Source: Astragalus membranaceus (lineage: Eukaryota > Streptophyta > Magnoliopsida > Fabales > Fabaceae). From it: DNA of 64,000 nucleotides. The notes beneath the pieces were generated by a model. That model was not told the origin of the DNA and did no database searches. It saw nothing but the letters and a program-made list of their open reading frames with translations. The stretch is taken from contig CM076851.1 of assembly GCA_039519185.1 (NCBI GenBank), positions 94,066,387-94,130,386 of the forward strand, read 5' to 3'. The position numbers and the translations under genes were made by a program. The first letter of the stretch is position 1, and the number at the start of each line of letters is the position of its first letter. This document shows, piece after piece, positions 1 through 11,328 of this stretch.

Positions 1-2004
1 GACCCTCATATGGCTCAACACTAACCGGTCCCTCCTTGGCTTTGTATTCAGATTTAAGTCTCTAAAAGACTCCAACAATTCCATTTCATGCATCATTAAC
101 CCTGCCATGTGAATGGATTTCCTACTAAGTGCATCGGCTACAACATTATCCTTTCCCGGATGATACTTCAATTCGAAGTCATAATCCTTTAGAAACTCCA
201 CCCATCTTCTCTGCCCTGTTACTCAACTCCTTCTGATCAAACAAATATTTCAAACTTTTATGATCACTAAAGACTTCGAAACGAGACCCATACAGGTAAT
301 GTCTCCAAATCTTCAGTGCATAAACAATCGCTTCCAACTCCAAATCATGAGTCGGATAATTCTCTTCATGAGTCTTTAATTGCCTGGATGCATATGCTAC
401 CACTTGTTGATTCTTCATGAGAACACATCTCAAACCCTTTCCAGAAGCATCGCTGTAAATTTGGAATTCCAAAGACGGATCCGGAAGGATCAGGATTGGA
501 GCAGAAGTCAACCTAACTTTCAATTCTTGAAAACATTTTTCACAATCAGCATTCCATGTAAACGGTTGACCCTTACGAGTTAGCCGAGTAAGTGGAAAAA
601 CCAATTGTGAGAATCCCTGGATGAACCTCCTGTAGTAATCGGCTAGACCTAGAAAACTTCTTATTTCAGTGACTGATGTTGGTCGTTCCCAGTTCAATAC
701 AGCTTCCACCTTACTGGGATCCACCGCGACTCCCGATTGAGAAATCACGTGTCCCAAAAACTTCACTTCAGGCATCCAGAAGTCACACTTCGACGGCTTT
801 GCATACAATTTCTTTTCTCGGAGTACATTCAGAACGATGCGGAGATGTTGAACATGCTCCTCAATGGTCTTAGAGTACACCAATATATCATCAATAAAAA
901 CTACAACAAACTGATCTAGGTATGTGTGAAAAACTCGGTTCATGTAGTCTATGAATACCGCCGGAGCATTAGTCAAACTGAATGGCATCACTACAAACTC
1001 GTAATGTCCATACCTCGTACAGAAAGCAGTCTTCGGAATATCTAAGGCTCTAACTTTGATTTGATGATAGCCCGACCTCAGGTCAATTTTAGAAAACACA
1101 ACTGCTCCTCTAAGTTGATCAAGCAAATCATCTATCCTTGGCAAGGGATATTTGTTCTTGATCGTCACTTTATTCAGTTGTCGGTAATCAATACACAACC
1201 TCATGCTTCCGTCCTTTTTCTTAATAACAACAACGGAGCACCCCATGGAGAAGCGCTCGGTCGAATGAACCTCTTCGAGATCAACTCTTCAAGTTGAGAC
1301 TTCAATTCCTTTAATTCTAAAGGAGACATTCTATAAGGAGCAATAGATATTGATCCTGTGCCAAGAACCAACTCTATAGAAAACTCTACCTCTCGGTCAG
1401 GAGGTACAGAAGAGACTTCATCCGCAAAAATATCCAGAAATTCATTCACCACCTGTAGAGATGACAAATCTAAACCAGTTTCAGTGGATGCAGATAACAT
1501 AATAATATAAGCTTCCGCACCTTGGAATAATGATTGGCTCGCTGAGGTGAAAGAGATAACTGCTTCGGAATTTGCCTGTGTCAATCCCACAGATTCGGAG
1601 GCGAAGCTGATAGTTCGATCAGCACAGTTGATTGTTACATGATTTGCAGCCATCCAATTCATACCCAGAACAATGTCCATACTCTTCATAGGCAAGCAAA
1701 TAAATTTCACAAAAAATTTCTGTCCCCTATGACAAGTAGACTATTTTCATACAATGACTGGGTCTGGACCCGACCCTTAGCAGCAGTTAAGATAGTTATC
1801 GGCTCAGATAGCTCAGATAACGCTAGTCCCAACCGATCTACACATGCTTGTGCTATAAAACAATGGGTTGCACCGGAATCATATAATATATTGACTAAGT
1901 TATTGAAAAGAGATCCCGTACCCCTCAGTAAGTTGTCATTAGGTGTGATGGTCCGAGCATCCAGAGTGTTGATTCGCCCCTGACTAGGAGCATTTGGTGC
2001 TCTT
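1..2004 (-). pseudogene. Tekay-1 pol fragment: protease, reverse transcriptase, RNase H, broken
   Basis: This is the 3' continuation of the gag at 10217-11192, separated from it by the nested insertion. Reading leftwards it has the aspartic protease region, the RT (FIDD catalytic box, SKIDLRSGYHQI), the RNase H start (YSDASGKG) and the linker before integrase at the window edge. Compared with Tekay-2 and Tekay-3, at least three 1-bp indels break the frame: a 1-bp loss near 1711-1727 after the protease, a 1-bp loss near 1212-1240 just upstream of the RT core, and a 1-bp gain near 210 in RNase H. RT and RNase H survive as an open stretch at about 179-1246. The protein cannot be made as one polyprotein. 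Confidence 0.9.
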
Positions 2005-3298
2005 TGTAACAGCCCGATTTTCGTATTAGTACATTTTGGGTATATGTATGAATATAATAGTAATCTTTGTGATATATTGTGTGTCTTTTGTCTTAGTGAT
2101 TATATATTTTAAGTGATTTTATATTTTTATACATATTAGAATTATGAAAACGTGTTGAAAGGATATTAAACCGTAACATTTATACTATGTTGGTACTATA
2201 TTATTCTTATTATTTAATTATGATATAGAATATTTATATTTGAAATATTATTATTTCAATTGACTATTTTATTTTATAAAATATTAAAATTTGTAATATC
2301 ATTTATTTTAAAAGTCATTTTGGGTCATAAGGTTGTTAAAATAGTATTGATATTCAAAATGAGCTTTAAAAATGATTTAAAAAGGATTTTGTGTTTGTTT
2401 TTAGCGCATGCACTCCCCTTTTTCACGTTTGCACCCCCTTTGCACTTACTTGATCCGCACCAGACAACTCAACCCATTCGCGCAGCCCAGTTTACCCCAA
2501 ACCCTACCAGTCCAATTCGTGACCCGCATCAGGACCCGACCCGCTCCAACTCCTTCTTCCTCATTTCCAACCCTAGAACTCCGCGACTGCCACGACTCCA
2601 TCCCCCATTCTTACGATTTCTTTCCAAAATCGAATCAAGGACAAATTTACTCACTCAATTACGTTTACTGATCCTTATTCTTTAATTAGGGACCTTGAGT
2701 TACAAACCCTCACACCCTCTTCTCCTTCTCCAATTGCAAACCCCAATCGAAGCTCCCTACTCCATTTTCGCGAACCAGCACCTGGAAAATCTCTTGGGTA
2801 CGATTCCGACCACCACCGCACCGTCCTTGGTGTTTCACGTAACCGCCATAACCCACTATAATCAGAGCCCTCTGTTCGTGAACCCTCCTTTTCGCCGTCT
2901 CTGCATTCATGTTACACTGCCTTGGGCGAATAGCAGCCACGCCTTGGAGCCTCCTCCATGAACCTCCATGAACCACCGTGACCATAATACTCCTCCCTCT
3001 CCTTGGATCCCTTTCACCTTCTCTTGGCCTTGCCTATTCTGTATAGATTCCTTAAACTCAGTCAATGACCTCGTCGGAAAATGACACATTGCACCACCAC
3101 CGGTGAGGCATCTCGTACCAAACCTTTCATAAACTACATATTATGATTATACTTTCGAGTTCTTTGATTTGTGTTATCAAATTGTTGTCACAGTCACCAT
3201 TTCGATAGCGTTCGAGTTAATTGTCATGCCGCCGGATTCAGATTATGCTCGAGAGATCGTAATTTGACTTCCTCGATTCGCTATCGGTATATGATCTG

Positions 3299-3669
3299 TG
3301 ATAAGTCTATTTTTAGAGTCTTTTTAATAGTTCTTTTTCTTAAGTTTATTTGGTATTTTAATTATATTTTTGAGCTATTTTACTACAAATGTTTACTTTT
3401 TATTTTCAGGTGTTATTTTGAAGCAAAAGAGAAAATATGAGGAAAAATAAAGAAACAAAGAAAATATTTGAGGAGGAACAATTTTTAAGACCACTTGGCA
3501 CTCAACAGGGCGCCAAGAGCGCCAAGCAGCAAAACTGGCGCAGCACAGGGCGCCAAGGGCGCCAAGCAGCAAAAACTGGCGCAGAGCCTGCGCACGACCC
3601 TAGCACATAGGCGCACGACCCTGGTGCAAAACTGGCGCAGAGCAGCCAAAATTGACTGGCCAGGGCGCA
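3299..3669 (+). repeat. Truncated 5' LTR of the gag-only element
   Basis: Matches the first about 370 bp of the 3' LTR (6567-6937) with few differences, then jumps to the primer-binding site. The lost part would contain the TATA box, the minisatellite and the LTR end. Two copies of the GCGCACGACCC motif remain, at 3590-3600 and 3611-3621, 21 bp apart. Confidence 0.88.
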
Positions 3670-3675
3670 AGCTTT

Positions 3676-3693
3676 TGGCGTCGTTGCCGGGGA
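3676..3693 (+). promoter_or_regulatory. Primer-binding site of the gag-only element
   Basis: TGGCGTCGTTGCCGGGGA differs at one base from the Athila-type primer site TGGCGCCGTTGCCGGGGA seen at 40547-40564 (minus strand). It marks the start of the internal region and supports the Athila assignment. Confidence 0.85.
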
Positions 3694-3780
3694 GGCAGTG
3701 ATATTAATTAAGTTTTTCGAAACCGGTTAGACTGAAGTTTTATTTTCTTTATTTTTACTTTATCTTCTCTTGTCCCTCAA

Positions 3781-5403
3781 ATGCGAAGAACCAGAAGTTT
3801 CGGAGAAACTGTTCAACAAATTCCCGAAATTGAAAGGTTCGTACATAGAAGGAGGAGAGAAATTCCTGATAACCAAATGGCGGCTAATGAAAATCGTGCT
3901 CTCAAAGAGTACGCAACATCTTCGACAGAGCCATCAGGTGCCATTGTACATCCGAATGTGAAAGCAAACAATTTTGAACTCAAATCATCTCTGCTTTCAA
4001 TGGTTCAACAAAACCAATTTTCTGGTTCTCCCACGGAGGACCCAAATCTTCATATTTCAATTTTTCTAGAATATTGTGGAACTCTCAAATTAAACGGGGT
4101 ACCTCAAGATGCCATAAGACTAAAGCTCTTCCCTTTTTCATTAAGGGATAGAGCAAGAGCATGGCTACATTCTTTGCCTTCGGAATCCATTACCAGCTGG
4201 AGCCAATTAAAACAAGCCTTTCTTACTAGGTTCTTTCCCCCAAGTAAAACAGCTCAAATGAGAAGTCAAATTACTCGATTTTCTCAAAACGACGGGGAAT
4301 CTCTTTATGATGCTTGGGAACGTTTCAAAGAAATGTTAAGGCTATGCCCCCATCATGGACTAGAGAAATGGCTCGTTGTTCACACATTTTATAATGGATT
4401 ACAATATGTAACTAGAATGACTGTTGATGCAGCTGCAGGTGGAGCTTTGATGAACAAAATTCTTACTGAAGCTTATGCACTCATTGAAGATATGGCTCAA
4501 AACCATTGTCAATGGGCAAATGAGCGAGCCATAGCAGATAAACCAGCATCATCAAAAGAGCCAGGTAAATAAGAAATATCTGCTGTTGATCATCTTGCCT
4601 CAAAAGTGGACGCACTTTTTCAAAAATTTGAAAAATTAAATGTAAGTGCCGTCTCACAAACTTTTTCTCCTACTACTCCACCATGTGAATTATGTGGGGT
4701 TGTTGGCCATATTGGAGCTGAATGCCAGCTTGAGGCATCTAGTACTGGAAATGAGCATATTAACTATGCTCAAAAGGAAGATCCATTTTCAAATACTTAT
4801 AATCCTGGGTGGAGGAATCATCCAAATTTTTCCTATAAAAATCCTCCACCCAATCCAGCACCTAGACCACCTCCTGTCTTTCAAAATCAAAGGGTTTTTA
4901 ACAACCCACAAAACAACCCGCAAAAGTCGAACTTGGAATTTTTGATGGAAAAATTTGTTTCATCTCAAACCAAACAAAATGAAGAATTCAAAAATCAAAC
5001 TGGTTATTTGAATGACACACTTATCAAATTAGAATCAAAAATCGACTCTATTGCCGCTCATAGTGAGATGCTTGAAAATCAAATAACTCAAGTGGCAACA
5101 CAGGTGGCTTCATCCTCTAAATCTTCGGGGGTATTTCCCGGACAGCCTGAACAAAATCTATATGGCCAAATATATGCCGTCACCCTTAAAAGCAGAAAAC
5201 AATTAGAGGAACCAAGAGCAAACCAAGGAAAAATTGTGAGTGAAAAACATAATTTACCATGTGAGCAAGAAGAGAAAGAAAAAGAGAAAGAACCAAAAAA
5301 AGAAAAAAAAAGAAAGAACCAAAAAAAGAAAGAGAAGAACCAAACATCCCCCCACCACCATACGAAGCATCTCCTTTATCTTATTTTTCACCTTCCTTTG
5401 TGA
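3781..5403 (+). pseudogene. Athila-type gag with one in-frame stop
   Basis: The ATG at 3781 follows about 90 bp of leader after the primer site. Codons 1-263 are open and end at a TAA at 4570-4572. The same frame then continues through 4606 to 5403, so the gene is one frame with a single nonsense codon. The first part is the capsid region (DRARAWLHSLPSESITSWSQ, FFPPSKTAQMRSQIT, CPHHGLEKW). The second part has a zinc knuckle, CELCGVVGHIGAEC, and the NPGWRNHPNF motif typical of Athila gag. The tail is a Lys/Glu-rich run (about 5265-5345) that replaces the protease. Loss of everything downstream of gag is a deletion derivative pattern. The stop codon leaves no complete gag here. Confidence 0.88.
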
Positions 5404-6551
5404 AAATAACATTTGATCTGGGGGGAATTGAAAATAAGATCTTATTGCTTTTACAACTTCCATTTTACAAGCCATGGGATCCAGGAATATGTTTTCATTC
5501 TTCATGTGTCACTTGGTCTTTTTGCTTCAAGCAATGGGACCCAGGAATAACTTTCCAAAGGGCAAAGGTCAAGCTAATGACCATAAACGAGCGCTGCATG
5601 GGAGGCAACCCACTGGTTTACCTATGTTTTGTTTTCCTGGAAAAAGCAGAAAAGCTACAAAATGCCAATCAATGTGAGCTTTCTTACCCCTCTCATATAT
5701 TCTATTCTGATTTACATTGAGGACAATGTTTGGTCCAAGCATGGGGGGGTATTTTATTGCTTTTCTTGGGTATGTCTTTATTGCTTTACTAAGTTTTTAT
5801 CTTTTTGTACTTTGAGTTGTATCTGCTCCCTCCATGATGAAACTTTGTGAACCCTAAGCATGTTCCCTAAGCATGTTTTAGATAAGCCTTTTCTGGACAA
5901 AAATAATTTTTCAAATTTTCATTAGCAATCATCTAGATGGACTGGTTGGGAACAACAAAATTGTATCATGATTCGATTTCTACTTCTAGGGCTTTTTCAC
6001 ACACCCACTATGGAGACTTTTTTTCAGTTATTAATACAATTAGAAGGACTGAAAAGAAACTACTAATCTGGTTCTCTTGGTGACATTCACTGGATGCGCG
6101 GTTACTGGAGAAAAACGTCTGAGTTGGGGTATTCAAAAAAAAAATAAAAAAAATAAAAGTAAAATAATAATAATAAAATAAAAATGCAAAACCAATTCAA
6201 AATGCAAAAATTGGTGCATTTTAAATGTCAAAATGAATGGTTAGCATATGAAAAAAAAATGCTTGAATGCCCAACATATAAAGACCCTCCTTTGAGACCC
6301 GGTCTTAGTGAATGAAGGACCCAAGCTTAAGAATGCTGGGGAACCGGTTCTACGATGACATTGATATCCTCTCTTGAGTATTGATACTTTAAAACTGTCT
6401 CCCAATTCCACAAGAAGCCCGGATAGTAGTTCTCAAACCAAAGTGTTAGAATTGCCCCACAGTTCACTTAAGGTTTCGATATGAAAATAAATTCCCTTCA
6501 GAATTGGCCTAAAGATTTACACTGTTTTTGCTTGAGGACAAGCAAAGGTTC
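5404..6551 (+). other. Non-coding 3' internal region of the gag-only element
   Basis: About 1.1 kb between the gag remnant and the polypurine tract. It has no recognisable coding domain. It holds an A-rich stretch with AAT repeats (about 6130-6200) and several purine runs such as CATGGGGGGGTA at about 5740. It probably represents the 3' untranslated part that remained after pol was deleted. Confidence 0.65.
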
Positions 6552-6566
6552 AAGCATAGGGGAGTT
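6552..6566 (+). promoter_or_regulatory. Polypurine tract before the 3' LTR
   Basis: AAGCATAGGGGAGTT sits directly before the LTR start TGATAAG at 6567. This is the expected place and composition for plus-strand DNA priming in an Athila-like element. Confidence 0.8.
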
Positions 6567-6857
6567 TGATAAGTCTATTTTTAGAGTCTTTTTAATAGTT
6601 ATTTTTCTTAAGCTTATTTGGTATTTTAATTATATTTTTGAGCTATTTTACTACAAATGTTTACTTTTTATTTTCAGGTGTTATTTTGAAGCAAAAGAGA
6701 AAATATGAGGAAAAATGAAGAAATAAAGAAAATATTTGAGGAGGAACAATTTTTAAGACCACTTGGCACTCAACAGGGCGCCAAGGGCGCCAAGCAGCAA
6801 AACTGGCGCAGCACAGGGCGCCAAGGGCGCCAAGCAGCAAAAACTGGCGCAGAGCCT

Positions 6858-7112
6858 GCGCACGACCCTGGCACATAGGCGCACGACCCTGGTGCAAAAC
6901 TGGCACAGAGCAGCCAAAATTGACTGGCCAGGGCGCACGACCCTGGCACATAGGCGCACGACCCATGCTTGCCAGCAACGCAGAACAGCTGTTGCCAGCA
7001 CAAGGCGCACGACCCAGGCTCCATAGGCGCACGACCCTAGTGCAAAAATGGCGCAGAGCAGCCAAAATTGACTGGCCAGGGCGCACGACCCAGGCACATA
7101 GGCGCACGACCC
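6858..7112 (+). promoter_or_regulatory. Paired GCGCACGACCC array in U3
   Basis: Eight exact copies start at 6858, 6879, 6933, 6954, 7005, 7027, 7081 and 7102. Successive distances are 21, 54, 21, 51, 22, 54 and 21 bp, so the motif comes in pairs about two helical turns apart, repeating every 72-76 bp. The array lies 126-380 bp upstream of the TATA box. The position suggests a regulatory role, but the binder is unknown. Confidence 0.75.
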
Positions 7113-7237
7113 TGGCGCCAGACAAGTCAATTTTGACTGCACCCACTTGCTGATGGCTATCTTTGCCAACTTGATTTGCCACGTTTTTTTGGACCATTTT
7201 GCCCCTCCACTCAAGTGCCTTGGCCCTCATATTTTCC

Positions 7238-7245
7238 TATAAATA
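7238..7245 (+). promoter_or_regulatory. TATA box of the gag-only element LTR
   Basis: TATAAATA in the context CCTATAAATAGG. It is the best TATA match in the LTR. Transcription would start roughly 30 bp downstream. Confidence 0.7.
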
Positions 7246-7439
7246 GGACCTTGATCTTCACTTGTAACTAAGCTTGAATTTTGTTAGAAAATCAATGACA
7301 AAGACTCTCTAAGATTCATGACTTCAATTTACTCTTCATGCTCTTTATAATTCTTGCCTTTTAAATTCTTGCTATTTACTTTCTTGCCCTTTTACTTTCT
7401 CGCTCTTTTACTTTCTCGCTCTTTTATTTTCTCGCTATT

Positions 7440-7700
7440 TACTTTCTCGCACTTTTATTTTCCAAGTCATTTACTTTCCTTGCTATTTACTTTCTTGCCC
7501 TTTTATTTTCCAAGTCATTTACTTTCCTTGCTATTTACTTTCTTGCCTTTTTATTTTCCAAGTCATTTACTTTCCTTACTATTTACTTTCTTGCCCTTTT
7601 ATTTTCCAAGTCATTTACTTTCCTTGCTATTTACTTTCTTGCCCTTTTATTTTCCAAGTCATTTACTTTCCTTGCTATTTACTTTCTTGCACTTTTATTT
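7440..7700 (+). repeat. 48-bp minisatellite in the LTR
   Basis: Pyrimidine-rich unit; the marker CCAAGTCATTTAC recurs at 7462, 7510, 7558, 7606 and 7654, exactly 48 bp apart. It lies downstream of the TATA box, so it would be transcribed. Shorter, less regular TTTTACTTTCTCGC units precede it from about 7385. Confidence 0.85.
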
Positions 7701-10216
7701 TGTTGTCATTTACAATTCCGCTATTTATGATTTTTGCAATTTACCGCTTTCTTTTATTTCTCGCTATTTAATTTCATGTCTTTTCTTTTTCTTCTTCTTC
7801 TCTCATATTTAATATGAGTGAGTAGATACAAAGTCTTGGGTTATTGGGAGTAATCCAATGATAGGTCCCTAATAATTCCCAAGACTATTCTCCACTCCAA
7901 ATTGTTTTATATTTCAATCTAATTTTATTGTCCTTCAAATCTTATTTTAAACATCAAACGAAGAACCGAAAGGTGAAGTATTGATGTTGGACCTATGAAA
8001 TTAGACAAGGGAATCAACACATGAGAATAGTTTTGAAACTCTTGAGACGTTATAAAGGTGTTATGCTTAATGGGTTTTGATGACAATCAACCATGACAAT
8101 AGGCTTGATTGTTAGTTCAAAACACGCTCTTGTACTCCGAAAGGAGACATTAGTTATATTCGCTGCCTTGTCTTTGAAATATATTACTCTTTTAATTTGT
8201 TGAGTAGTCTAAAGAAATTATTTTGGTTCCTCATTGTTGTGATAACACTATAAACCTGAGATTGTTTGTTTTTATTTCTAAATTTTACAACTCCTAAAAA
8301 CCATTCCTTCTAGCTAATCAACTTTGGAAAATTAAATTGGTAATCACCTAGGCTCTCCCTATGGATCGATAACTCTTTTATTACGCGATAAGACCGTGCA
8401 CTTGCGGCCTATCAATCTGCTATCAGGTAAGGGTGGGGTTCTAACTCTATAACAGGGTACATGAAAGATTATATGTAGGAATTGGTATTTATGAATTGCC
8501 ACCGTATATGATTGTGTTGTGTGTATGTTGCCGAGAAATTATTCTTGTTGAACTAATTGTCACGTTATTGAGTTCTATATTGCTGGCCCTGGAAATTGTT
8601 TCATGCGATCGGTTGTGCGTTGTCATAGTTGTATTAATCTGAAATAAGGATCGTAAGAGAAGGAAACGGAATGCGCGTAACGGGGACGGCGGCGCCGGGC
8701 GGTGAAGCCCTTGCGCCGCGCGCACATAGCGAGTAGGGAGGGGGGAACGGCGCACCCCTTGTGGGGAGCGGCATATGGTTGGCGGCGAATTGGGCTTCTC
8801 GTATGTTGGTGCGGTAGGGCGCACCGTCTACGGTGAAAGGCACCGTATATATATTTCTTGGCGCGTAATTGTTAGTAACAGCTACTTGAATTATTTAGGC
8901 ACCTAAACGAAGATACATTGGGATGTATAAAAGTGATAGGATTGGTACATTTCTGCTAGTAATAGTGTAACAAAGACGACACTAATAATTGGTATGATAA
9001 TTGTTTAGCAATAGGATTATTCAAATGCAGCCGAACTAATAATGTTGTGATAAGGAACATTAGTGGCATCAAAGGAATTTAGTAGTAGAAGCCGCAAACG
9101 AGTAGCCTAATGATTTTGACAGGTGCGACTAATAACCAGTGTAGACTTTAGTAATAGTGTAGGACCGAAGTAGCAGTACCGGATAGAAAAATTTAGAAGG
9201 TAACTAATTAACCGGATATGGTCGAAGATGGCCCGAATAACTATGCGTTTGTTTGTAGTTTATGTTAGTTAATTTGTTAAGTAGTATACTTTGTCGAAAA
9301 TGGCGAATTTGCAGGTGATGTCGTATCTGGTTGGATTGCCTCTACTTATTGGCAAAATATTAAATTGTAGGCCTATGGCCAACGTGGAATTCCTTTTGTT
9401 GTTGTATTGCTATGTAACTATTATTATTGATTGTTTGGGCATTCACATCGCGTCACATACATAGCATTCCAAGTTGGAGCTGATGCTCAAATAAGTTGGC
9501 CTGGACTGGCAAATTAAGTTGAAGGCTTGCCTTGTTGATGCCACTATTTATTGGCAGATTTTAATTTGGGAGTTCTGCTCCAATGGTACCACATGCATGT
9601 GCATGGCATTGAGTCGCATACCGTGTTGCATATTTAAGTGGTTATGTTGATGACTCGTGATGATTGAAGTTGTTTGATAGCTGTGAAGTGGTGAATTTAC
9701 ATTTCCTGAATCTAATATATTCTTTTTCATATGTCCTATTATATGGTTCGACATCTCACCCCTTCTATTTGAATGTTACCCCCTGTTGGTAACGTGCAGG
9801 TCATCGCGAATGAAGGTTGTTTACCTTCACTAGTTTGAGTCGGTGTCGTCGCTCTGATACGTAGCACTCGGGGGGATGAACGCATGTTTTCCTTATTGAT
9901 ATGTTATTGTTGGGATTTAAAGTTGTTGCTATCAAGAATTTGCTATTTCTGAGTTGTCCTAAGTTGGGTAAAGATGCCACGACTACTTTGAATTGAATTT
10001 TTTTGTGAATCCGCTGCGTAGTAACGAAAGTTGACTTATTTTTAAAGACTAAACAGATTTGTTTATTAGTTCATCCGAATCAGATTGTTATGTATCTGAT
10101 TTTACAGGTGATTTGATTATGTTTTTTTTAAGTCGAAAGTGTAGCATTCCATTTGTTCGTTGGAGATTTTGCAACTTTGAATTTGTATTAATTACCGGGT
10201 AGAAATGGGTGTTACA

Positions 10217-11192
10217 CTCTTTGGAAGTTCTTCTTTGCTGGGCACTCATTTGCATAGTGGCCCTCCTCATTACAATGATACCACCGAGTAGGTCTTGGTT
10301 GACACTCCCCACCATGAAACTTTCCACACTTTGAACAATTCCTGCTCTTTGATGAACCGAACGATTGAATCTGCTTCCCTTTATAATTGCTTCCCTTTCC
10401 TGAGTCATGCCTGAGACCCATCTGAGAGCTAGATGGCCTAGTGTTCCTCTTATTCCGATGGAACGCCTTTCTGCTTGCATATAATCTTGCCAAATCACTT
10501 TCGGCAATATATGCTTGTTGTACCATGGCTGCGTAGTTGCTCACCGGAAAAGAACTTACGCTTTGTGCAATATCCTTTCTCAGCCCATACTTGTACCTGT
10601 CAGTTTTCCATCGGTCGTTGGGAGCATATCCAGCTAAACCGAAGAATTGATACAACTCTTCAAATTTAGCCGTGTATTGGCCCACGGCCAAATCTCCTTG
10701 TGTGAGAGCCAAAAACTCATTCTCTTTATCTAACCTCATAGCAGTGGGAAAGAATTGCTCCAAAAAGGTTATCCTGAAGTTCTCCCAAGTCTGGGGAGTT
10801 CCCATGGTCTCCATCATGGCTCTAGTATTAGTACACCAGTTATTGGCCTCTCCCTTCAGCATATGGGATGCCAATCTCAGCTTATCTTCATCTGTCACTT
10901 CCATTGTGAGAAAAATCTTTTCAATGTCATCCAGCCAATGTTGTGCTTTCATGACATCAGGCCCACCTCTAAACTCGGAGGGTTTCATTTTCAAGAATTC
11001 TGTGAAGACCCTTCTTGGGTTCACTTATGGCTCATGAGCTTGCTGCTGCTGAGCATTTTGCTGTTGTATCAGTTGTAGCTGATGCATAAGCATCATATCC
11101 TGCATCATTTTCTGTTGGTTCTCAATCACATTTTGCATCCAATTGAAATGTGGATCAGCAGGAAGAGGAACTCCTCTACCTCTTCTGGCCAT
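10217..11192 (-). pseudogene. Tekay-1 gag with one in-frame stop
   Basis: The ATG at 11192 (MARRGRGVP) matches the start used in Tekay-2 and Tekay-3. A stop codon at 11025-11027 interrupts the frame after about 55 codons; the same frame continues as capsid (PSEFRGGPDVMKAQHWLDDIEKIF) and a CCHC zinc knuckle, here with a Trp before the second Cys-pair residue. The frame ends at the nested unit, 10216. The capsid is of the same type as Tekay-2 and unlike Tekay-3. The product would be a nucleocapsid precursor acting in cytoplasmic virus-like particles; this copy cannot make it whole. Confidence 0.88.
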
Positions 11193-11314
11193 GATTCTGC
11201 GAAATATGCACAAAGTATTAAGTTGATCAAGCTCAATGTCTAATAGCATACTAAGAAGAATCATAACTAAAGGAAGTAAAGGACTCTAACATCTAAGTCC
11301 GACTAGGTCGAACA

Positions 11315-11326
11315 GCTCTGATACCA
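11315..11326 (-). promoter_or_regulatory. Primer-binding site of Tekay-1 (tRNA-iMet)
   Basis: On the minus strand it reads TGGTATCAGAGC, complementary to the 3' end of plant initiator methionine tRNA, two bases inside the 5' LTR. The same site is present at 38380-38391, 41395-41406 and 48093-48104. Confidence 0.93.
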
Positions 11327-11328
11327 AC

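Larger units (their letters stand above)
3299..8414 (+). mobile_element. Gag-only Athila-like Ty3/gypsy element (TR-GAG type)
   Basis: LTR start TGATAAG at 3299 and LTR end CCTATCA at 8414, with a perfect target duplication ATCTG at 3294-3298 and 8415-8419. The 3' LTR (6567-8414) is 1848 bp. The 5' LTR keeps only its first about 370 bp, and then runs straight into the Athila-type primer site at 3676-3693. The internal part has a gag only; protease, RT, RNase H and integrase are absent. The gag matches that of the large Athila at 20996-50548 (shared DRA(R/K)AWL, PP SK and NPGW(R/K)NHPNF motifs). The element therefore looks non-autonomous and dependent on an Athila partner in trans. The 5' LTR deletion removes the promoter region, so this copy is probably silent. 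Confidence 0.9.
6567..8414 (+). repeat. 3' LTR of the gag-only element, 1848 bp
   Basis: Begins TGATAAG and ends CCTATCA. In order it holds GC-rich GGCGCCAAG repeats (about 6775-6840), eight copies of GCGCACGACCC (6858-7112), a TATA box (7238-7245), a 48-bp pyrimidine-rich minisatellite (about 7440-7700) and an unremarkable 3' part. The open frame across 7354-7812 comes from the 48-bp unit being a multiple of three and is not a gene. Confidence 0.9.
2005..10216. mobile_element. Solo-LTR-like unit of about 3.09 kb, split by a nested element
   Basis: The unit starts TGTAACAGCCCG at 2005 and ends GGGTGTTACA at 10216. It is flanked by a perfect 5-bp duplication, CTCTT, at 2000-2004 and 10217-10221. 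Removing the nested element (3299-8414 plus one ATCTG copy) leaves 3091 bp. No second copy of its first or last hundred bases, no primer-binding site and no coding domain was found inside. The simplest reading is a single LTR left by LTR-LTR recombination; a non-coding element of the LARD type is the alternative. It interrupts Tekay-1 between the zinc knuckle and the protease. Short ORFs inside (2260-2685, 8489-8843) have no recognisable domain. The right part at about 8670-8840 is unusually GC-rich. Confidence 0.8.

Noticed and set aside
2260..3089. Open frames inside the solo-LTR-like unit
   Set aside because: They overlap on both strands, have no domain and lie in non-coding LTR sequence.
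7354..7812. A 152-codon open frame rich in Phe, Leu and Ser
   Set aside because: It is a by-product of the 48-bp minisatellite, a multiple of three, in the LTR; no start context or domain.
8489..8843. Overlapping minus-strand frames in a GC-rich patch
   Set aside because: Proline- and arginine-rich reading of GC-rich LTR DNA; no recognised family.
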